From NCBI GenBank assembly GCA_004011035.1, contig CP025734.1, positions 496,001 through 560,000 of the forward strand: a stretch of 64,000 nucleotides of DNA, given 5' to 3'. This document shows positions 8,552 through 16,485 of the stretch, in pieces. Every line of letters starts with the position of its first letter. The stretch's first letter is position 1. The stretch is from Bdellovibrio sp. qaytius (lineage in GTDB: Bacteria > Bdellovibrionota > Bdellovibrionia > Bdellovibrionales > Bdellovibrionaceae). Position numbers and translations under genes: made by a program. The notes beneath the pieces are model-generated. The model worked only from the letters and a program-made list of their open reading frames with translations. It made no database searches and was not told the origin of the DNA.

Positions 8552-9751
8552 ATGAAATTAGCCAGCCGTTTCAATATGAGACACTTAAGTATTGCTGTAT
8601 TGCTTATGAGCCAATCCGTGTATGCTCAAAATGCCTGTGCACAACTACTTGAGAGCAAAAATACGCCTCCTGCACACGTAGAGGTCAAGTTGACGATCGA
8701 TGCTGATAAACTTACGAAATTAGCCCGCAGCAATGCTCCCCAGTCTTGGGCCTGGTTTAAATCATATTCTGAAGATTATCTTCCGAAATCTATTTTCAAA
8801 TTTCAAGGTATGATCGATGGCGATCCCCATAACGGAAATTTCGGGCCGATGTCAGTCAACGGCAAAGTGCAATGGAAGTCTTTAGATTACGATGATGCGG
8901 GAACTGGTCCATACATTTTGGATTACGCGAAATTATTAATTGCGATCAAAGCTGTTGATAGCGTTAAAAAAGTAAAAGCCAGTACTTTGTGGGAGCTTTA
9001 CTTTTTAGGTCTTAAAGGCGAACCGTATCCGGAAACTCCGGCTTTAATTTCTGAATTTTTAGATATGTCAGCTGCTGAATACCGCAAATTAGAAATTAAA
9101 AAGGCCAGTAAATTTTCAGTCGGTGATAAACTCTTAAACGACGGCGATAAATCTGATCCGATCTCTGACAAAAAAACTTATAACTTAGTTATGGAAGTCT
9201 TTCGCAGACATTTACCTGAAGGCACACAAATTCTTGATGTCGGTGGCCGTGAAAAAGAAGGCGGCGGTTCTGGTTCAGTGAATGGTGAAGGCGGAGCTTT
9301 ACGTTTTATCGGTTTAGTTAAAGGCGCTGATGGCAAAAACACACTTTATGAGTTGAAACAAACTGCCGACTCTGGAATCGGTAATTACCAACCGCAAACT
9401 GTAACTTTACAAGAAGTTTTAGAATTTCATGTCTTAGGTAAAAACAGCAAAGACAAAAACTTTCAAGAAGTGAATGTGAATATCGACGGTGATAAAACTT
9501 TTGTGTTACGCCCGAAACCACTTTATTTTTACGACTATGCAAATAAAGCAAAATCAAACAGTCAGTTTGCTGAATTTGAAGCTTTATCGCTTTATAATGC
9601 ATGGTACAAGGGCTACATGCATGGCCAACAAAAAGGCGGCAAAGAATACTTAAAAGCCTTACAAGCCGACACTGACGGAAAAATCTTTGAAGGTTTGAAA
9701 AACATGACATGGGGCTACTTAGAGTTCCTACAAACCTTTTTGCCAAAGTAA
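8552..9751 (+). CDS. Secreted DUF2252 family protein
   Basis: The 399-residue protein begins with a signal peptide (hydrophobic stretch ending SVYAQ). It then carries the DUF2252 signature FQGMIDGDPHNGNFG near residue 90 and LDYDDAGTGPYILDYAKL, which resemble the catalytic and metal-binding loops of aminoglycoside-kinase-like folds, plus a later RFIGLVKG...YELKQT segment. DUF2252 has no settled biochemical function; an exported member would have no ATP, so a kinase role is doubtful. The gene is divergent from alaS across 145 bases and lies 46 bases before the SPFH gene, probably in one transcript. Confidence 0.85.
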   Translation: MKLASRFNMRHLSIAVLLMSQSVYAQNACAQLLESKNTPPAHVEVKLTIDADKLTKLARSNAPQSWAWFKSYSEDYLPKSIFKFQGMIDGDPHNGNFGPMSVNGKVQWKSLDYDDAGTGPYILDYAKLLIAIKAVDSVKKVKASTLWELYFLGLKGEPYPETPALISEFLDMSAAEYRKLEIKKASKFSVGDKLLNDGDKSDPISDKKTYNLVMEVFRRHLPEGTQILDVGGREKEGGGSGSVNGEGGALRFIGLVKGADGKNTLYELKQTADSGIGNYQPQTVTLQEVLEFHVLGKNSKDKNFQEVNVNIDGDKTFVLRPKPLYFYDYANKAKSNSQFAEFEALSLYNAWYKGYMHGQQKGGKEYLKALQADTDGKIFEGLKNMTWGYLEFLQTFLPK

Positions 9752-9797
9752 GTAATCACCGCTAGCATGATCACTCCTCAAATTAAAGGGAGTAGTC

Positions 9798-10739
9798 ATG
9801 TTAGAATCATTTAGTATCTCAACAATTATTGTTGGTCTTATTGTGTTGTCTGTTGTCGGTGGATTATTTGTTACCGTAAATCAGGGAACAATCAGCGTTG
9901 TTACGATGTTCGGTAAATACCGCCGTATTATGTATCCAGGATTAAATTTTAAAATTCCATTTGTCGAAACAGTTTTTCGCAGAGTCTCTGTGCAAAATCA
10001 ATCGATCGAATTGCAGTTTCAAGCGATAACACTCGATCAGGCCAATGTTAATTTTAAAGCGATGTTGTTATATTCAGTGATCGATCAGCGTGAAGAAACG
10101 ATCAAAGACGTGGCTTTCAAATTTATCGACTTCGGTTCATTAATGCAGACGTTAAATCGTACTGTTGAAGGCAGCGTACGCGGATTTGTAGCTACGAAAA
10201 AACAAAATGAAATTTTAGCTTTGCGCAAAGATATCGTTAATGCTGTCAAAGAACAGCTTGATGAAGAGTTAAGATCTTGGGGTTACCACCTGATCGATAT
10301 GCAATTAAATGATATTACTTTTGATGAAACTATTATGGCGTCGATGGCCCAAGTTGTGGCCTCAAGCAATTTACGTGCGGCTGCAGAAAATGAAGCCTTA
10401 GCTTTATTAATTAAAAAAACAAAAGCTGCTGAAGCCGATGGTATTGCGATTAAAATTTCAGCCGAAGCTGAAAAGTTAGCAGCTAAACTTCGCGGTGAAG
10501 GTATCGCTTTATTTCGTGAAGAAGTCGCTAAGGGTATGGCTAAAGCCGCTGACGAAATGAAAAGCGCGGGCTTAGATAGTTCATTTATTTTATTTTCGAT
10601 GTGGACTGATGCCATCAAACACTTTGCTGAAACAGGTAAAGGCAACACGATTTTCTTAGACGGTTCGACGGATGGTTTAGAAAAAACGATGAAACAGATG
10701 ACTGTTCTATCGCATAATAAAACTATTGATGCGAAGTAA
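9798..10739 (+). CDS. SPFH/Band 7 membrane protein
   Basis: The 313-residue protein has one N-terminal transmembrane helix (residues 7-30) followed by a Band 7 domain: GTISVVTMFGKYRRIMYPGLNFKIPF, then a beta region and the helical AAAENEALALLIKKTKAAEADGIA segment typical of stomatin/prohibitin oligomers. Such proteins form ring scaffolds on the inner membrane and often control proteases. The short length and single helix resemble QmcA rather than HflK/HflC, but no FtsH or NfeD partner lies nearby. A GGGAG ribosome site precedes ATG 9798. Confidence 0.88.
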   Translation: MLESFSISTIIVGLIVLSVVGGLFVTVNQGTISVVTMFGKYRRIMYPGLNFKIPFVETVFRRVSVQNQSIELQFQAITLDQANVNFKAMLLYSVIDQREETIKDVAFKFIDFGSLMQTLNRTVEGSVRGFVATKKQNEILALRKDIVNAVKEQLDEELRSWGYHLIDMQLNDITFDETIMASMAQVVASSNLRAAAENEALALLIKKTKAAEADGIAIKISAEAEKLAAKLRGEGIALFREEVAKGMAKAADEMKSAGLDSSFILFSMWTDAIKHFAETGKGNTIFLDGSTDGLEKTMKQMTVLSHNKTIDAK

Positions 10740-10763
10740 TTAGGGTAAATAGCCTCGGCTAAT

Positions 10764-10807
10764 AAATTGCACCTTTTTGTCTTTAGGAGACAACCTTGGT
10801 GCAATTT
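10764..10807 (+). promoter_or_regulatory. Two-part leader hairpin enclosing the ribosome site and start codon of the porin-like gene
   Basis: The outer arms AAATTGCACC (10764-10773) and GGTGCAATTT (10798-10807) are perfect complements. Inside them TTGTCT (10777-10782) pairs with AGACAA (10788-10793) around the loop TTAGG. The ribosome site TAGGAG lies in the inner loop and stem, and the GTG start (10799) lies in the outer arm. If folded, it would block translation initiation. A terminator for the upstream gene is less likely, because the T-rich tail is broken and the fold overlaps coding sequence. Confidence 0.6.
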
Positions 10808-11995
10808 ATATTTTTGCTTTTATTCATTTTTTGCTCAATCAATGTAAGCGCTGTAGAAGCAGATGCTGTAGCTTCGCAAACAACAAAAACAGTTGAACAA
10901 AGATTATTAGAACTTGAAGAACACAAGCGAGTTATCGGCGATTGGTATAATAACGAATACTTAGCCGGTAAGGGAAGAATGTCTCCGTTCTTAAGTGAAA
11001 GCATTTCGTTCGGTGGTTTTTTTGAGGGCGGCATAACGAATATCTACGGCGATGATATGAAAAACCAAACGACGACGAACTCGCAAGGCTTGGGAATAAA
11101 TCTTACGGCCATATTTTCAGATAAAATTCGCTTCGTGACACAAACTTTGACGGTGCTTGCAGTGCCGTTACGAAATCCACATAATAATCCGAGTGTAACG
11201 CCTTTTCCGCAGCGAAAATTTGCTGGCACTGCAATCGCCTCGACAGTGACGCAGGGTTATTTAGAAATGAGCCAAAATGATTTTTTTAATTTTCAAATGG
11301 GGCTGGGTTATGTGCCTTTCGGATATATCTTTCAACAGCGTGAATTAGCTTTATTTCACAAGCGCGGTGGGCCGCAGATGTTGGGTTATGCCGATGGAGT
11401 TAATGTCGGCATAGTCAGCGCACTTTGGACCGGAGTTCATATTTCTGGGCGCTTACCTTTTTCACCCAAGCGCATGGGTTACAATTTTTACACTTTCACA
11501 ACAGACACCGACGTGACCGAACTGGGAACTGGCGGAAGATTATGGTGGGCCGAGAACGAGAATTTTACTTTAGGATTTTCTTTGCAAGCAGGGCCTCAAG
11601 TTGACAGTCATTATTTAACTCGTGGAATTGATGTTGATGTAAAATATGATCGATACGGATTTATTGCCGAGTATGCTTATTCAGATTACAGCGCGGGTAA
11701 GTTAGATGCAGAATCTTATTACATCGAACCCTATATGAAATTTGCCGACGGTCATTGGCTTGTCTATGTGGCCACTGATTATTTAAATGTGCCCGCACGA
11801 ATTGATCCGTTTACGAAAGCGGCTGATCCCATCACAGTGTGGGAACACAGTGTTGGTGTAAACTGGCTTCCGCTACAGAATGTGCGTCTGCGTTTGGGTT
11901 ATGTGAAATACGATTACGTCGGAGAAACTGCAATCATCAAAGGGCAAAAACGTGATTGGAACAGTATTGATTTTTCAACAGGAATAGCTTTTTAA
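10799..11995 (+). CDS. Putative outer-membrane porin-like protein
   Basis: The 398-residue protein has a signal peptide ending INVSA, a short helical stretch (VEQRLLELEEHKRVI) and then about 330 residues with the alternating polar/aromatic pattern of an outer-membrane beta-barrel. Examples are GFFEGGITNIYGD, LGINLTAIFSDKIRF and the terminal strand WNSIDFSTGIAF, whose last residue is Phe as in barrel proteins. Substrate cannot be read. GTG 10799 (or TTG 10796) is the start; TAGGAG is 9 bases before the GTG. Translation may be controlled by the hairpin described at 10764-10807. Confidence 0.75.
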   Translation: MQFIFLLLFIFCSINVSAVEADAVASQTTKTVEQRLLELEEHKRVIGDWYNNEYLAGKGRMSPFLSESISFGGFFEGGITNIYGDDMKNQTTTNSQGLGINLTAIFSDKIRFVTQTLTVLAVPLRNPHNNPSVTPFPQRKFAGTAIASTVTQGYLEMSQNDFFNFQMGLGYVPFGYIFQQRELALFHKRGGPQMLGYADGVNVGIVSALWTGVHISGRLPFSPKRMGYNFYTFTTDTDVTELGTGGRLWWAENENFTLGFSLQAGPQVDSHYLTRGIDVDVKYDRYGFIAEYAYSDYSAGKLDAESYYIEPYMKFADGHWLVYVATDYLNVPARIDPFTKAADPITVWEHSVGVNWLPLQNVRLRLGYVKYDYVGETAIIKGQKRDWNSIDFSTGIAF

Positions 11996-12066
11996 TTTTT
12001 TTTTAAATTGGTCCACTCCTTGCTTTGTCTAAGACAAAAGTGTCATAACGACCATCAGGGGGATCC

Positions 12067-12636
12067 ATGAATAAGTATTTTATTGCTCTATTGTTATCTT
12101 TTTGTGCTACTTCGGTTTTTGCACAATCAAATTGTATGAACAGCTGCTCGCAAGAGTGCATTAAGGCGGCTCAGCAAATTTTAGTGAACTGCAGTGGAGT
12201 CACTCCTGCACCAACACCTTCAGCAAAGACGGCGCTGTATCATTCAGATTCTTGCAACGACAGTGATCTAATTGCGAATTTAAAACCTGGTACAGATTGT
12301 TCTAGCCAAGTGATGACATCAGCTCAACGCACATGGGGAATTAAAGTTCGCGGCACATGTTACGATGTTTCTGATTTAGAAACTCCGCTAGCGTGTGTGA
12401 AGTTTAAAGCGGCTAGTAATGCGAGCGCTACTTTATTTTATCACAGCGATTCATGCCAGACATCAGAATTAATTGCTGCAGTTGATGAATCAACTGATTG
12501 TGATGCGCTATCTAAAGTTGTTACTGATCGCGTTTGGGGTGTTGTAACAGATGGTCAGTGTGTTGATATTTCAGATGCTGATATGAAAGCGGCTTGTGTA
12601 CGTTACAAAGATGCTTTTGTTACTGAGAAAAAATAA
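12067..12636 (+). CDS. Secreted Cys-rich protein with two tandem repeats
   Basis: The 189-residue protein has a clean signal peptide (to SVFAQ) and a Cys-containing helix (NCMNSCSQECIKAAQQILVNC). Two repeats of about 60 residues follow, starting at ALYHSDSCNDSDLIA and LFYHSDSCQTSELIA. Both repeats keep TDC, a W-G pair and a final AC-V-[KR]-[FY]-K, so the cysteines are probably paired as disulfides within each repeat. A GGGGGA ribosome site precedes ATG 12067. No known family was recognised; a periplasmic or secreted binding module is a reasonable guess only. Confidence 0.75.
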   Translation: MNKYFIALLLSFCATSVFAQSNCMNSCSQECIKAAQQILVNCSGVTPAPTPSAKTALYHSDSCNDSDLIANLKPGTDCSSQVMTSAQRTWGIKVRGTCYDVSDLETPLACVKFKAASNASATLFYHSDSCQTSELIAAVDESTDCDALSKVVTDRVWGVVTDGQCVDISDADMKAACVRYKDAFVTEKK

Positions 12637-12647
12637 TTAGTTTGATC

Positions 12648-12680
12648 AAGTGAGCTGTTTTTCAAACGGCTCACTTTTAT
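12648..12680. terminator. Terminator between the Cys-rich gene and the 30-residue ORF
   Basis: AAGTGAGCTGTTT (12648-12660) pairs with AAACGGCTCACTT (12664-12676) with one wobble, followed by TTTTAT on the plus strand. It ends the Cys-rich gene; the stop codon of the minus-strand 30-residue ORF lies at its edge. Confidence 0.85.
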
Positions 12681-12769
12681 AATCCAAAACGGTATAACCA
12701 ATATCTGATTCCAGTTAGTTCTTTCAAGATTTCAGTTCTATATTTTAATTCGTAAGTAAGTTGTTCCAT
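12677..12769 (-). CDS. Candidate 30-residue protein, divergent from HTH regulator
   Basis: On the minus strand a perfect ribosome site AAGGAG (12783-12778) lies 8 bases before ATG 12769, which opens a 30-codon frame beginning MEQLTYELKYRTEILKEL and ending YRFGL, stop TAA at 12679-12677. The peptide is basic and could form one amphipathic helix with an aromatic C-terminus. It is too short for routine gene callers. Its start is 109 bases from the start of the divergent HTH regulator, with a perfect palindrome between them, so the two genes may be co-controlled. Function unknown. Confidence 0.5.
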   Translation of the reverse strand: MEQLTYELKYRTEILKELTGIRYWLYRFGL

Positions 12770-12832
12770 TTGCGTATCTCCTTGTTAAAACCAAAGTAGC
12801 GCTATTTGATATTATTTAAAATAGTGTCGATT

Positions 12833-12855
12833 AAAGTATCAAATTATGATACTTT
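12833..12855. promoter_or_regulatory. Operator-like palindrome upstream of HTH regulator
   Basis: AAAGTATC-N7-GATACTTT is a perfect 8-base inverted repeat 22 bases before the regulator start and 11 bases before its ribosome site. The size and position suit binding of a HTH dimer, probably autoregulation (inference). Confidence 0.65.
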
Positions 12856-12877
12856 AGAGGGGTATAAGGAGCGGATT

Positions 12878-13699
12878 ATGATTGCCCAAAGCCAAGCCCT
12901 CGAGAGTTCTTTAAAAGATGCCATCAAATCAGTTTTAAAACTGCAAAAGAAAAGTTACGAAGATTTAGCCGAAGAGCTTGAGATTTCAGTGCCTACGGTG
13001 AAGAGAATTCTTACGAAAGAAGAGATTGGTTTATCACGTTTACTTCATATCTGTGATTATTTAAAAGTATCTCTGACTGAATTAGAAAAAATCGCCAATC
13101 ACAATAAGAACGCCACTAAAAATACTTTCACCGAAAAACAAGAAGAGTTTCTAGCAAAGAATACGAACTATTTAACGTTTTTATTGATGATGTATTCAGG
13201 TCAAACTCTTGAAGAAATTCAAAGTAAAACCAAAATTGATGATAAGAGCATGAAGCTTTATTTATTAAGATTAGAAAAGTTAGATTTAATTACTTATCAT
13301 AAAGGTAAATACACGATGCCGTTTGAAGTTTTTCCGAATTTAATTCCGTATGGAAAAATTCATGAAGCGAATTTTAATAACATCATTACATCGGGTGCCG
13401 ATTTTTTTAAGCGGTACAATAGACAAAGAATTTTAGCGAAAAATTTAGATCGCGATAAAGGCTCAACCATGGGGTTAACCATGTTGACGTTAAGTCGCGA
13501 AAGTTATTTAGAGTGGTTTGAAAAAATCAGAAAACTTTATTTAGAAATTCAAGACACTGCGGTTGTTGAAGAAAAAATGCCAAAATTAAAAAATAAAAAG
13601 ACTGTGGTGATTATGAGCTGTCATGGAGTTTTAGAAACGAATGATCCAGAAGTGGATTTTTTACAGAACTCATTTGGAGTGGTAAAGAATATTACCTAG
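12878..13699 (+). CDS. Helix-turn-helix transcriptional regulator
   Basis: The start is placed at ATG 12878 (MIAQSQALESSLK), 8 bases after AAGGA; an upstream TTG at 12806 would run through the palindrome. The protein is 273 residues. Residues about 15-70 form a Cro/XRE-like HTH (KKSYEDLAEELEISVPTVKRILTKEEIGLSRLLHICDYLKVSL). A second winged-helix-like region follows (TLEEIQSKTKIDDKSMKLYLLRLEKLDLITYHKGKY), and the rest is an uncharacterised alpha/beta domain ending VVIMSCHGVLETNDPEVDFL. Similar two-part regulators are common in this lineage but their ligands are not known to me. It is divergent from the 30-residue ORF. Confidence 0.8.
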   Translation: MIAQSQALESSLKDAIKSVLKLQKKSYEDLAEELEISVPTVKRILTKEEIGLSRLLHICDYLKVSLTELEKIANHNKNATKNTFTEKQEEFLAKNTNYLTFLLMMYSGQTLEEIQSKTKIDDKSMKLYLLRLEKLDLITYHKGKYTMPFEVFPNLIPYGKIHEANFNNIITSGADFFKRYNRQRILAKNLDRDKGSTMGLTMLTLSRESYLEWFEKIRKLYLEIQDTAVVEEKMPKLKNKKTVVIMSCHGVLETNDPEVDFLQNSFGVVKNIT

Positions 13700-13709
13700 C
13701 TGTAAAAGC

Positions 13710-13724
13710 TTTGCCTGCGGCAAA
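13710..13724. repeat. Hairpin TTTGCC-TGC-GGCAAA
   Basis: A perfect 6-base stem with a 3-base loop, similar in core (GCC-TNN-GGC) to the dispersed repeats at 2136 and 39449 but without their flanks. Confidence 0.4.
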
Positions 13725-13731
13725 AGAAATC

Positions 13732-13771
13732 GAGCTGGGCAGTCATTGAAGTTTACGGCGACCGCCCGCTC
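13732..13771. terminator. GC-rich inverted repeat between convergent genes
   Basis: GAGCTGGGCAGTC (13732-13744) pairs with GACCGCCCGCTC (13760-13771) with small bulges. It lies between the ends of the HTH regulator and the TRL-like gene and may terminate both. Confidence 0.55.
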
Positions 13772-13787
13772 TCAAAATCAAAAAGAA

Positions 13788-14114
13788 CTATTGAGCAGCT
13801 TTCGCTCCACCTTTGTAACCGTATACTACTGTGCACCAAGTGTTTTTGATGAATAGTAGGCTAGAAGAATGTTGGTCAACGTGAGACACGATTGACATAC
13901 CACCATTTTTGGCAGCTTCAGCAATCGAAGCATCACCAGTTGCATAAGCGCCTAACCAGCTAGTTGCACAAGCTTCACCACGTAAAGGACCTTTTGGTAA
14001 GTGAGTTGTTGCTACTGGACCTTGAACGTCAGAGTAAATGAATCCACCAACAGGTTGAGTAGATGCGCATCCGCATAAAGTTGCTAAAGCTAATACAGCG
14101 ATTAATTGTTTCAT
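13788..14114 (-). CDS. TRL-like lipoprotein
   Basis: The 108-residue protein starts at ATG 14114 (AAGGA upstream) with a lipoprotein signal, lipobox TLCGC at Cys15. The mature part GEACATSWLGAYATGDASIAEA and GGMSIVSHVDQHSSSLL...TVVYG matches the TRL-like family of short bacterial lipoproteins, whose function is unknown. Length fits the family. It is convergent with the HTH regulator. Confidence 0.8.
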   Translation of the reverse strand: MKQLIAVLALATLCGCASTQPVGGFIYSDVQGPVATTHLPKGPLRGEACATSWLGAYATGDASIAEAAKNGGMSIVSHVDQHSSSLLFIKNTWCTVVYGYKGGAKAAQ

Positions 14115-14264
14115 GGTTATTCCTTTGCGTGTTCGCGACACGACTTATATTAATTTGCAAAGTTGCAATAAACTCGAACCAGTATGATTTCTAATCTTTT
14201 TCGCGTCTAGTAATCATGGCATTAAGCTAGACCTTAGGCCTAACGGGTAGCACTATAGAAATGC

Positions 14265-15305
14265 ATGCAAAAACAGGCTGAACCCGAAAAAATTATCCTT
14301 TTAGAACTTCATCGTGAGTTTTTAGAAATTGCGCGCGCTCGTAAATTAAAATTTCAATTAGCAAACATTCAGCTCTTCGATTCGCAAAGTAAATGGGGCG
14401 AATATGACCATTTGGCGAAAACGATTTCGATTTCGCGTAATTTAATTCAAAAATTTTCGTGGGCTCATGTGGTTGGAGTTTTAAAACACGAGATGGCTCA
14501 TCAATGGGTTTATGAAAATTACCCCTCAGATACGCAAGCTCATGGTAAAGAGTTTCACTTAGCCTGCGAAAAATTAAAACTACAGGCGGTCTATTCGTCT
14601 TCTAAAGTTGAGTTAACAGCAGAAAATCCAAATTTTCATGTAGTTGATGAAACGAATCCGCTGATTGAGAAAGTTAAAAAGCTAATGTCTTTGGCCACTT
14701 CAGCCAATGAACATGAAGCAAGCCTTGCCGCAACTCGAGTGCGCGAACTTTATATGAAATATAATTTAGAGCATGCAGACCTTGGCGAGAAAAGCGAAGT
14801 TTCACATTTGATTATCTCGACGGGTAAAAAACGATTATCGCTGATCGAGAAAAAAATCATTGCGATGCTTGTGGAATTTTATTTCGTGCAAGTCATTGTC
14901 GTTCAAGAATTCAGTTCGAAAACTTTAACTCACTATCAAGCTCTTGAAGTTATCGGTCTTAAAGAAAATGCTCTGATGGCTGAATACGTTTATCAATTTT
15001 TATTGCGGGCTACAAAAGGTTATCCGAGCACTTCAATGAAGCTGGGGCTATTAGATGGTTTTGCGCAAAAGCTTAAGGGTCATAGCCTTGTTAAAGAGCC
15101 TAATCAAAAAGCCCTGATTGTGCGCGCTGAGGCTAAACTTGAAGATTATGTGCATGATTATTTTCCACGCTTACGCAGTTTACGTTCGTCATCAAGACAG
15201 ATTTCATCCAGCGATTACAACCATGGCGTAAGCCAAGGTCAAAAGCTCAATTTAAATAAACCTATTTCTGAAAATAATCGTGGCCCTACAAAACGTATTG
15301 GGTAA
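14265..15305 (+). CDS. SprT-like metalloprotease-fold protein with DUF2786 domain
   Basis: The 346-residue protein has a SprT-like N-terminal domain with the zinc site HEMAHQW (about residues 75-81) and a further conserved HGKEFH, then a DUF2786 segment (LIEKVKKLMSLATSANEHEASLAATRVRELYMKYNLEHADL) and a related C-terminal region. Fusion of these two domains is known in bacteria but the substrate is unknown; SprT/SPRTN-like folds cleave DNA-protein crosslinks in eukaryotes. The basic Ser/Arg-rich tail (RSLRSSSRQISSS) could bind nucleic acid. The start has no clear ribosome site; a TATAGA box 6 bases before it could make the transcript almost leaderless. It runs up to pgpA. Confidence 0.85.
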   Translation: MQKQAEPEKIILLELHREFLEIARARKLKFQLANIQLFDSQSKWGEYDHLAKTISISRNLIQKFSWAHVVGVLKHEMAHQWVYENYPSDTQAHGKEFHLACEKLKLQAVYSSSKVELTAENPNFHVVDETNPLIEKVKKLMSLATSANEHEASLAATRVRELYMKYNLEHADLGEKSEVSHLIISTGKKRLSLIEKKIIAMLVEFYFVQVIVVQEFSSKTLTHYQALEVIGLKENALMAEYVYQFLLRATKGYPSTSMKLGLLDGFAQKLKGHSLVKEPNQKALIVRAEAKLEDYVHDYFPRLRSLRSSSRQISSSDYNHGVSQGQKLNLNKPISENNRGPTKRIG

Positions 15306-15315
15306 CACTTCTCAT

Positions 15316-15801
15316 ATGAAGCAAAAAATAATTATCTTATTGGCTACTTTTTTTGGTTCGGGAAAACTCCCTAAATCTCCTGGTACATGGGGTACGTTAG
15401 CTACAATTCCGTTATGGTATTTGATGGCGACGAAACTTCATATCGTCAGTTATATGATTGTGACTGTTCTTTTATGTGTGGCTGCGATTGTGATTTCGCA
15501 AGCGTACGAGAATATGACGAACACGCATGATTCAAAAGAAATCGTGATCGATGAAGTCGTTGGTTTTTTGATCACGATGACGTGGCTTCCGATGACTTGG
15601 CAAAGTCTGGTTGCGGGTTTTGTTCTTTTTAGAATTGTTGATATCACTAAACCACCTCCGATTCGTCAGCTTGATCAAAAAGTAAAAGGCGGAGTAGGTG
15701 TTGTGATTGATGACATCGCTGCCGGACTTGTGTGCAATATTCTTCTGCAGATTGTTTATACTTATACGCCATGGCTTGGGGCGCAATCCCAGACCTTTTG
15801 A
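15316..15801 (+). CDS. pgpA: Phosphatidylglycerophosphatase A
   Basis: PgpA removes phosphate from phosphatidylglycerol-phosphate to make phosphatidylglycerol at the inner membrane. ATG 15316 (MKQKIIILLATFFGSGKLPKSPGTWG) matches the family N-terminus; the frame extends to 15280 inside the previous gene. The 161-residue product has the signature GSGKLPKSPGTWGTL, the acidic motif EIVIDEVVGF, DITKPPPI and GGVGVVIDDIAAG, plus three or four membrane helices. It lies between the SprT-like gene and the cinA-recA pair. Confidence 0.95.
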   Translation: MKQKIIILLATFFGSGKLPKSPGTWGTLATIPLWYLMATKLHIVSYMIVTVLLCVAAIVISQAYENMTNTHDSKEIVIDEVVGFLITMTWLPMTWQSLVAGFVLFRIVDITKPPPIRQLDQKVKGGVGVVIDDIAAGLVCNILLQIVYTYTPWLGAQSQTF

Positions 15802-15832
15802 TAGTTTCGTTAAAAATACCGCTTTACATATG

Positions 15833-15873
15833 TGTAAGTGATATGTAAGTTTATATGTAAGTTATATGAAAGT
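15833..15873 (+). promoter_or_regulatory. Phased TGTAAGT repeats upstream of cinA-recA
   Basis: TGTAAGT occurs at 15833, 15844 and 15856, a spacing of 11-12 bases, with a fourth degenerate TGAAAGT at about 15867. One helical turn between copies suggests a protein-binding array. The same heptamer forms an inverted repeat just after recA (17651). Confidence 0.5.
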
Positions 15874-15888
15874 AATTACGGATTAAGC

Positions 15889-16443
15889 ATGAAGATACTA
15901 ACTAATGTGCAAACGGATGAACTCGATTCTCGAATGAAAAACGCCCTAAATAAGGCGGTTCGGGTTGTTCGTGACAAGGCTATGTTAGTGGGGTTTGCTG
16001 AGAGCTGTACCGGAGGACTTTTATCAAGTTTGATGACCAAACAATCGGGCATTTCAGATATTTTCTGGGGTTCAGTTGTTAGTTACGCAAACGAAAGTAA
16101 AAGTGTTTTTTTAGGTGTGCAAGAATCTGTTTTCAAAACATTCGGGGCTGTAAGTTCAGAATGCGCAAAACAGATGGCTGAGGGATTGGCCGCACAAATT
16201 AAAAAGACAACATCGAAAGATGTAGTGACGGTGGCAGTGACCGGAATAGCAGGACCGACAGGCGGAACAACTTTGAAGCCAGTAGGAACTGTATTTATTG
16301 CGGTGGCTGGTACGAAGATAGCAACTCAGATTTTTCATCACGAATTCGTAAATATAACTAAAGATAAAGAATTAACTCGCGAAGAGATTCAGTACGCTGC
16401 GGCCGCAGCAGCACTTGATCATCTAAGTGAAAATTTAAAATAA
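15889..16443 (+). CDS. cinA: CinA C-terminal-domain family nicotinamide-nucleotide amidohydrolase (PncC type)
   Basis: ATG 15889 gives 184 residues, the stand-alone C-terminal CinA domain without the N-terminal molybdopterin-like domain. Family members of this kind hydrolyse nicotinamide mononucleotide to nicotinate mononucleotide. Diagnostic segments are LVGFAESCTGGLLSSLMT, SVVSYANESKSVFLGV and VAVTGIAGPTGGTTLKPVGTVFIA. It lies 43 bases before recA, the conserved cinA-recA order, so both may be induced together. The ribosome site is weak (GGATTAAGC before ATG). Confidence 0.93.
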   Translation: MKILTNVQTDELDSRMKNALNKAVRVVRDKAMLVGFAESCTGGLLSSLMTKQSGISDIFWGSVVSYANESKSVFLGVQESVFKTFGAVSSECAKQMAEGLAAQIKKTTSKDVVTVAVTGIAGPTGGTTLKPVGTVFIAVAGTKIATQIFHHEFVNITKDKELTREEIQYAAAAAALDHLSENLK

Positions 16444-16485
16444 ATAATTAAACGTATATATAAAAATATATATAAGGAGCAAAAG

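Noticed and set aside
8407-8574. Extra 56-residue N-terminus on alaS
   Set aside because: It overlaps the divergent gene start, is not AlaRS-like, and a good start with a ribosome site lies at 8406.
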